A stretch of 64,000 nt of DNA. Source: Pseudomonadota bacterium. Its GTDB lineage: Bacteria; Pseudomonadota; Gammaproteobacteria; Xanthomonadales; Wenzhouxiangellaceae. The notes under the pieces were generated by a model. That model saw nothing but the letters and a program-made list of their open reading frames with translations. It made no database searches and was not told the origin of the DNA. The stretch is taken from the NCBI GenBank assembly GCA_013285445.1, contig CP053448.1:868001-932000 (forward strand), read 5' to 3'. The position numbers were made by a program, and so were the translations under genes. This document shows positions 60,126 to 64,000 of this stretch, piece by piece; the stretch's first letter is position 1, and each line of letters begins with the position of its first letter.

Positions 60126-60443
60126 TCAGAGGTCGATGACGTGTCCCACTGCCGGGTCGGTACGGCCCCGGACCATCTCAATGATGACCTGCCGCGCCCA
60201 TTCCAGGCCGCTGTGTTCGGCAGGCTCGATCAGCGCGTTGTCGGTGACGTAGTCGAAAAATGCCTTGCTGGCCTGGCCTGAAGGCCGGTTGAATTCACCG
60301 GCGCCCCAGTCCTTGTGGCGCCTGGCAATCCAGTTCGGGGCGAAGAAGAATTGCGGCCCTGGGCCGGGCAGATCGCGGTCGGGTTGGGGCGGGACCAGCG
60401 ACTGGGCCGAGCCGACGCTGCAGTCGCAGATTCGTTCCTTCAT
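60126..60443 (-). CDS. short protein resembling the C-terminal end of DUF2855
   Basis: A 105-residue frame: 'PQFFFAPNWIARRHKDWGAG', 'FFDYVTDNALIEPAEHSGLE', 'RGRTDPAVGHVIDL'. The 'FFAP..I..R..DWG' block and the closing 'G.V.P..GHV..L' pattern match, from memory, the end of DUF2855 proteins (about 350 residues). If so this is a fragment whose first two-thirds are missing; the start 'MKERICDCSVG' would then be accidental. Confidence is limited. Confidence 0.4.
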   Translation of the reverse strand: MKERICDCSVGSAQSLVPPQPDRDLPGPGPQFFFAPNWIARRHKDWGAGEFNRPSGQASKAFFDYVTDNALIEPAEHSGLEWARQVIIEMVRGRTDPAVGHVIDL

Positions 60444-60584
60444 ATCGGACCCACACGATGCTTGCTTGGCCTGCCAGTTTACCCGGCTATTGCATCAATT
60501 CCCGGATGCAGGAGCCCGGAGAGTGGTGTTTCCGGGACGTGGCGCGGAGATTTTTCACCCGGAGCATGGTTCACACTGTCCAGC

Positions 60585-62390
60585 ATGCTTGATGCATGTC
60601 GCCACACGCCCATCGAACAGTGTACGGGAAACCAAAGGGTAGAATTGACGTATCGACAGCCAGGACCACCAGCGGTGGCCGAAGCGATCAACATCCGATG
60701 CCGCGAGGGGAAACTCCGTATCGTCGATACGGTGTGCCGCGATCCCGTGGCCAACCACGACCGGACCGACCGGGCCGGAAGCCTGTGTCGTTTGCAATTG
60801 GCCTTGCTCAACGACCAACCAGCGCAGGCGCTGGCGATCCTCGAAAGCGACCCGACCCTGGCCTTCGAACGCGACGAGCAAGGGGCCAATCTGTGTCACG
60901 ACGCCGCGCTGGGCGGCTCGCTGGGCGGCCTGCGGGAACTGGTCCGCCGTGGGCTCGACTGCGATCAGGTCAGCAATTTGCGGCGCACCGCGCTGTGCGA
61001 GGCAGCCTACATGCGCCGGCCTGAAGTGCTCGACTGGCTGCTTGCGCACGGCGCTTCGGTTGACATCCGGCCCAAGCAGGGTGACCGGCCAGCGTTCGAA
61101 GCCGTGCGACGCGGATTTTTCTCAGGGTTCGTGGCGCTGGTCGAACACGGCGCGACCTTCGACCAGGGCAACCCCAACGACCTCGGACGGGCACCGTTGC
61201 ACTGGCTGGCCAGAGCGGGGGAGATTGCGGCCATACGCAATCTCCTCGCCCGGGGGGCGAACGTTGACCTCACCGATCGGCAAGGCCGAACGCCCCTGTT
61301 CCATGCCGCCGAATACGGGCAGGTCGAAGCGGTGCGTGTGCTGCTGGCCCACGGTGCACGCCTCGACCCGGTCGATGAGTTCGGCCAGACCGTTGTCCAG
61401 GTGGCCAGTCCATCCGCGCCTGAGGTGCTCCGCCTGCTCATCGAAGCCGGCGCCGATCTCGACCACCAGACCGGCCATGCCCCCTTGATTACCGTGGCCG
61501 CGGCAACCTCGGGCGATCTGGAACTGCTCGAAAAGCTGGTCGCACAGGGCCGGCCGATCGAGCCGCCCGATGGTCAGGGCCGCTCGGCGCTGCAGGCAGC
61601 CATCGGGTTTAAAAAACGCCCCATTGTCGACTGGCTGCTCGACCACGGTGCCGACGTCAACTACCGCGACGAACGATCCGGTGCCACGGTTCTTGCCAGC
61701 GCGGTCGAGACTGGCGAGCTGGCCATCGTCGAGCGACTGCTAAGCCGTGGCGCGCGCATCGATGCCACGACCAACAGCGCAGAAAGCGCCCTGTTTCTGG
61801 CCGCCAGCCGCGGCCACCTGGACCTGGTCGAATCCCTGGCGGACGCCGGCGCGGACATCGAGGCGCAAAACGGCCTGGGCATGCGGCCGTTGATGGTCGC
61901 CGCCTCGACCGCCGTGTACTGGAAAAAGGACGCAACGGCAACCGCGGTGGTTGAGTGGCTTTGCTCTCACGGGGCCGAACTGGATGTCGCCGATCGCAAC
62001 GGCTGGACCGCCTTGCACCATGCCGCCGACTCGGGCCACGAACAATCGGCGCGGGTATTACTTGCCCACGGCGCGGCGCTGGCCAGCCGGTCCGCCGCCG
62101 GCAAGCGCCCGCTCGATCTGGCCGTCGAAAAGCCGGTTCCCGACCCCTACCAGGACCGCCGCTTCATTGTTCCGAAAACACCGCAGGAGGACCCCCAGGT
62201 CGGCGTAGTCAAACTGCTGTTTTACGCCGAAATGGAGGCCGGTCTGCACCCGTCCAGGCGCCGCTCCCTGATCCGAAGAGCCCGCCTGCACCGTTGCCCG
62301 CAGGTCGCTGAGTGGATGAAGGCCGAGCAGAAAACCGCCGAGAAACCCGGCAAAAAGAAACCCGAAAAGGACAACCAATGGCCAGGATGA
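60585..62390 (+). CDS. large ankyrin-repeat protein
   Basis: About 601 residues from ATG 60585; the true start is uncertain because no good ribosome site is visible, and upstream in-frame codons overlap the opposite-strand gene. Roughly thirteen ankyrin repeats run from residue 80 to 545 ('PALCEAAYMRRPEVLDWLLA'-type, 'LARAGEIAAIRNLLARGANV', 'GRTPLFHAAEYGQVEAVRVL', 'GRSALQAAIGFKKRPIVDWL', 'SALFLAASRGHLDLVESLAD', 'GWTALHHAADSGHEQSARVL'). There is no signal peptide, so it is probably cytosolic. A Lys-rich tail ('KPGKKKPEKDNQ') ends 13 bases inside the next gene, indicating coupled translation with a membrane protein. Confidence 0.78.
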   Translation: MLDACRHTPIEQCTGNQRVELTYRQPGPPAVAEAINIRCREGKLRIVDTVCRDPVANHDRTDRAGSLCRLQLALLNDQPAQALAILESDPTLAFERDEQGANLCHDAALGGSLGGLRELVRRGLDCDQVSNLRRTALCEAAYMRRPEVLDWLLAHGASVDIRPKQGDRPAFEAVRRGFFSGFVALVEHGATFDQGNPNDLGRAPLHWLARAGEIAAIRNLLARGANVDLTDRQGRTPLFHAAEYGQVEAVRVLLAHGARLDPVDEFGQTVVQVASPSAPEVLRLLIEAGADLDHQTGHAPLITVAAATSGDLELLEKLVAQGRPIEPPDGQGRSALQAAIGFKKRPIVDWLLDHGADVNYRDERSGATVLASAVETGELAIVERLLSRGARIDATTNSAESALFLAASRGHLDLVESLADAGADIEAQNGLGMRPLMVAASTAVYWKKDATATAVVEWLCSHGAELDVADRNGWTALHHAADSGHEQSARVLLAHGAALASRSAAGKRPLDLAVEKPVPDPYQDRRFIVPKTPQEDPQVGVVKLLFYAEMEAGLHPSRRRSLIRRARLHRCPQVAEWMKAEQKTAEKPGKKKPEKDNQWPG

Positions 62391-62899
62391 CGACGCAAGG
62401 CGGAATCACCATCAACGGCAAGTTCTACGCCAAGGGGGATGCGATCCCCTGGTACATCATCTACCCGTTTTTCATGGTTCATATGGGGGGCTTTGGGCTG
62501 TCCGGTTTTGTGATGGCCTACGTGGATGACGGTCCGGGGTTGTTTTTCTTGTACCTGCATGGCGGATTCGCCTGCCTGGTCTACGTGATCTTCTACCTGG
62601 CCATTTTCGGAGTCGACCGGGTCAAGTGGATGTTCATCAATGCCGGCCTCGGGCTGTTCGGTATTTACGCGCAGATCGAGTGGATCCTGTCGTGGTTCGG
62701 CAAGCGCGCCGCTGACTTCGGCCCGGCCGTGCACTTCATCCCGTTTTTCTACTATGTGCTCTACACTTTCCTGCTCCACCAAATGGTTCTCGACCTCAGT
62801 GGCGCGCGCAAAAACCCAACACGCCGGGGCCTGGTCGACGCGCTCTACGTCATCGGCTCGCTGGTCGTCTACGGCACTATCTGGTTGAACAGGCCCTAA
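62378..62899 (+). CDS. membrane protein coupled to the ankyrin gene
   Basis: A 173-residue protein with four to five membrane helices ('PWYIIYPFFMVHMGGFGLSG', 'LFFLYLHGGFACLVYVIFYL', 'WMFINAGLGLFGIYAQIEWI', 'VHFIPFFYYVLYTFLLHQMV', 'ALYVIGSLVVYGTIWLNRP'). The family is not recognised. ATG 62378 (AAGGA upstream) overlaps the ankyrin stop by 13 bases. The pair could form a membrane-tethered scaffold; this is inference from coupling alone. Confidence 0.7.
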   Translation: MARMTTQGGITINGKFYAKGDAIPWYIIYPFFMVHMGGFGLSGFVMAYVDDGPGLFFLYLHGGFACLVYVIFYLAIFGVDRVKWMFINAGLGLFGIYAQIEWILSWFGKRAADFGPAVHFIPFFYYVLYTFLLHQMVLDLSGARKNPTRRGLVDALYVIGSLVVYGTIWLNRP

Positions 62900-63084
62900 A
62901 GTCCCGGCTGATCGCGTCGGGCCAACCCGGTGCTTCCCACGCCGGTGGCCGGGTGCATTAGGATGGGGCATACCCTGGCGCTGCGCCCGGGGGATAACGA
63001 CACGTGCAGGCCGGAAAGACCACTCGGGGTTTTTTCGGTTGAGTCGACCCACACGATCAACAGAGAAGTCACCTTTTAACCGCC

Positions 63085-63783
63085 ATGACCGAAGCCCTGT
63101 TTCAGCAAGACGCCTACCTCACCACCTGCCCGGCCAGGGTGATCGAAGCCGGCGATGACGGCATCGTGCTCGACCGCAGCGTGTTCTACCCGACCGGCGG
63201 CGGCCAGCCGGGTGACCGCGGCTGGCTGCGCTTCGACGGAAAGCAGATCGAGATCGAAACCACTCGCTACCGCCCAGGCGACGGCGCGATCGTTCATGTC
63301 GCGGTAACGGGGGCGGCCCTTCCGGCGTCCGGCACCGAGGTCGAGGCCGAGATCGACTGGACGGTGCGCCACCGCCACATGCGCATGCACACCTGCCTGC
63401 ACCTGCTCGGATCGGTATTGCAATTCCCGGTTACCGGCGGCCAGATCGGCTTTGCCAAGAGCCGGCTTGATTTCGACATGCCCGATCCGCCGGACAAAGA
63501 GCAGGTCAACCGCGCGCTCAACGCCCTGATTGCAGCCAACCACCCGGTCACCTCGCGCTGGATCGACGAGGCCGACCTCGACCCGGTGCTGATTCGCACG
63601 ATGTCGGTCAAGCCACCGACCGGCGTCGGGCGCATCCGACTGCTCGATATCCCCGGCGTCGACCTTCAGCCCTGCGGCGGCACCCACGTCCGCTCAACCG
63701 CCGAAATCGGCCCGGCCGAAGTCACCAAGATCGAAAACAAAGGCCGCCAGAACCGGCGCGTGCACATATTGTTGAACAGCTGA
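63085..63783 (+). CDS. alaX: stand-alone alanyl-tRNA editing protein (AlaX)
   Basis: A 232-residue trans-editing enzyme that removes mis-attached Ser or Gly from tRNA-Ala. The N-terminal beta domain (residues 1-90, with 'RSVFYPTGGGQPGDRGWLRF') and the catalytic domain are both present. Zinc ligands are visible as HxxxH in 'RMHTCLHLLGSVL' and CxxxH in 'LQPCGGTHVRSTAEIG'. The size corresponds to the AlaX form that carries the Gly-rich motif. It is not next to alaS and appears complete. Confidence 0.92.
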   Translation: MTEALFQQDAYLTTCPARVIEAGDDGIVLDRSVFYPTGGGQPGDRGWLRFDGKQIEIETTRYRPGDGAIVHVAVTGAALPASGTEVEAEIDWTVRHRHMRMHTCLHLLGSVLQFPVTGGQIGFAKSRLDFDMPDPPDKEQVNRALNALIAANHPVTSRWIDEADLDPVLIRTMSVKPPTGVGRIRLLDIPGVDLQPCGGTHVRSTAEIGPAEVTKIENKGRQNRRVHILLNS

Positions 63784-64000
63784 GCCATGCCACGTCCCCG
63801 GTTCCGTATTGCCTGCGCCGGTTTAGGGCTCGACGCTCATGGTAGGGAAAGTCGGATAAATGCGGTCTCCAGCGGGCTGCAGTAGGGCTCGAAAGGCAAG
63901 CGGGTGCGGTACCGGGTGCTGCAGAAAAACAGCATATGGGCCCGTCTACGTCCTGATCTCCCGCATTCAGGCGCTCAATCCGGCGCCTCGAGCTTCACTG

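Noticed and set aside
63800..64000. Short minus-strand ORF at the right edge
   Set aside because: About 32 codons, no motif and too little sequence; nothing supported in this last stretch.

Overview
The window is about 64 kb of high-GC DNA from a gammaproteobacterium. The housekeeping genes (CvrA/NhaP2-type antiporter, YedI, GlsB/YeaQ, stand-alone AlaX, trpC remnant) fit that class. Several secreted repeat proteins carry an 'IF-x-D-x-F-E/Q' tail of the kind I associate with Wenzhouxiangella/Xanthomonadales-like lineages; that taxonomic placement is inference. No rRNA, tRNA or CRISPR array was seen.

Layout. (1) 1-2640, minus strand: the start of a CzcC-type efflux outer-membrane gene, a small CzcI-like periplasmic protein, a complete ISL3 element with 8-bp target duplications, and a truncated mercury-type merR. 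(2) 2641-8881: an IS91 remnant, an IS110 element, a secreted lipoprotein with strong hairpins behind it, a 5'-truncated alpha/beta hydrolase and a vapBC toxin-antitoxin pair with a palindromic operator. (3) 9243-20710: an 11,468-bp composite element bounded by two 2,328-bp IS66 copies in direct orientation and flanked by the 8-bp duplication GTCCGAAG. Its cargo is an RHS tip fragment, a tyrosine recombinase with a small unknown gene and a ParDE/RelBE-type pair in one operon, IS91 remnants, a second IS110 copy, and surface-polysaccharide genes (dehydratase tail, nucleotidyltransferase, sugar-phosphate transferase). Removing the element restores the end of a membrane-protein gene exactly. (4) 21317-25086: a membrane protein/XRE regulator pair behind a long palindrome, the truncated start of a beta-helix gene, IS21 and IS110 fragments, and two small genes. 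(5) 25387-31068: a TonB-dependent receptor split by a second ISL3 copy (excision restores a 795-residue frame), followed by an overlapping response regulator and histidine kinase. (6) 31078-32970: a graveyard of gene fragments (cation efflux, MASE2 cyclase, trpC, PCu(A)C chaperone) around an IS200-type element. (7) 33070-63783: a calmer region with the antiporter, a second copy of the 1,179-bp membrane/XRE/beta-helix segment, large secreted repeat proteins, two ankyrin proteins, a PEP-utilising kinase resembling rifampicin phosphotransferase, two MITE-like elements and AlaX.

How it fits together. The left half records repeated insertion and recombination: ISL3 twice, IS66 twice, IS110 three times, IS91 three times, plus IS21 and IS200. 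Metal-resistance pieces (czcC/czcI, merR, a cation-efflux tail, PCu(A)C) are scattered through it. The right half is mostly an exported-protein repertoire: beta-helix, beta-propeller, FGE-like and InlB-like repeat proteins, several sharing the same short tail, which suggests a common export or anchoring route that I cannot demonstrate from this sequence. All product names rest on motif reading without database searches.
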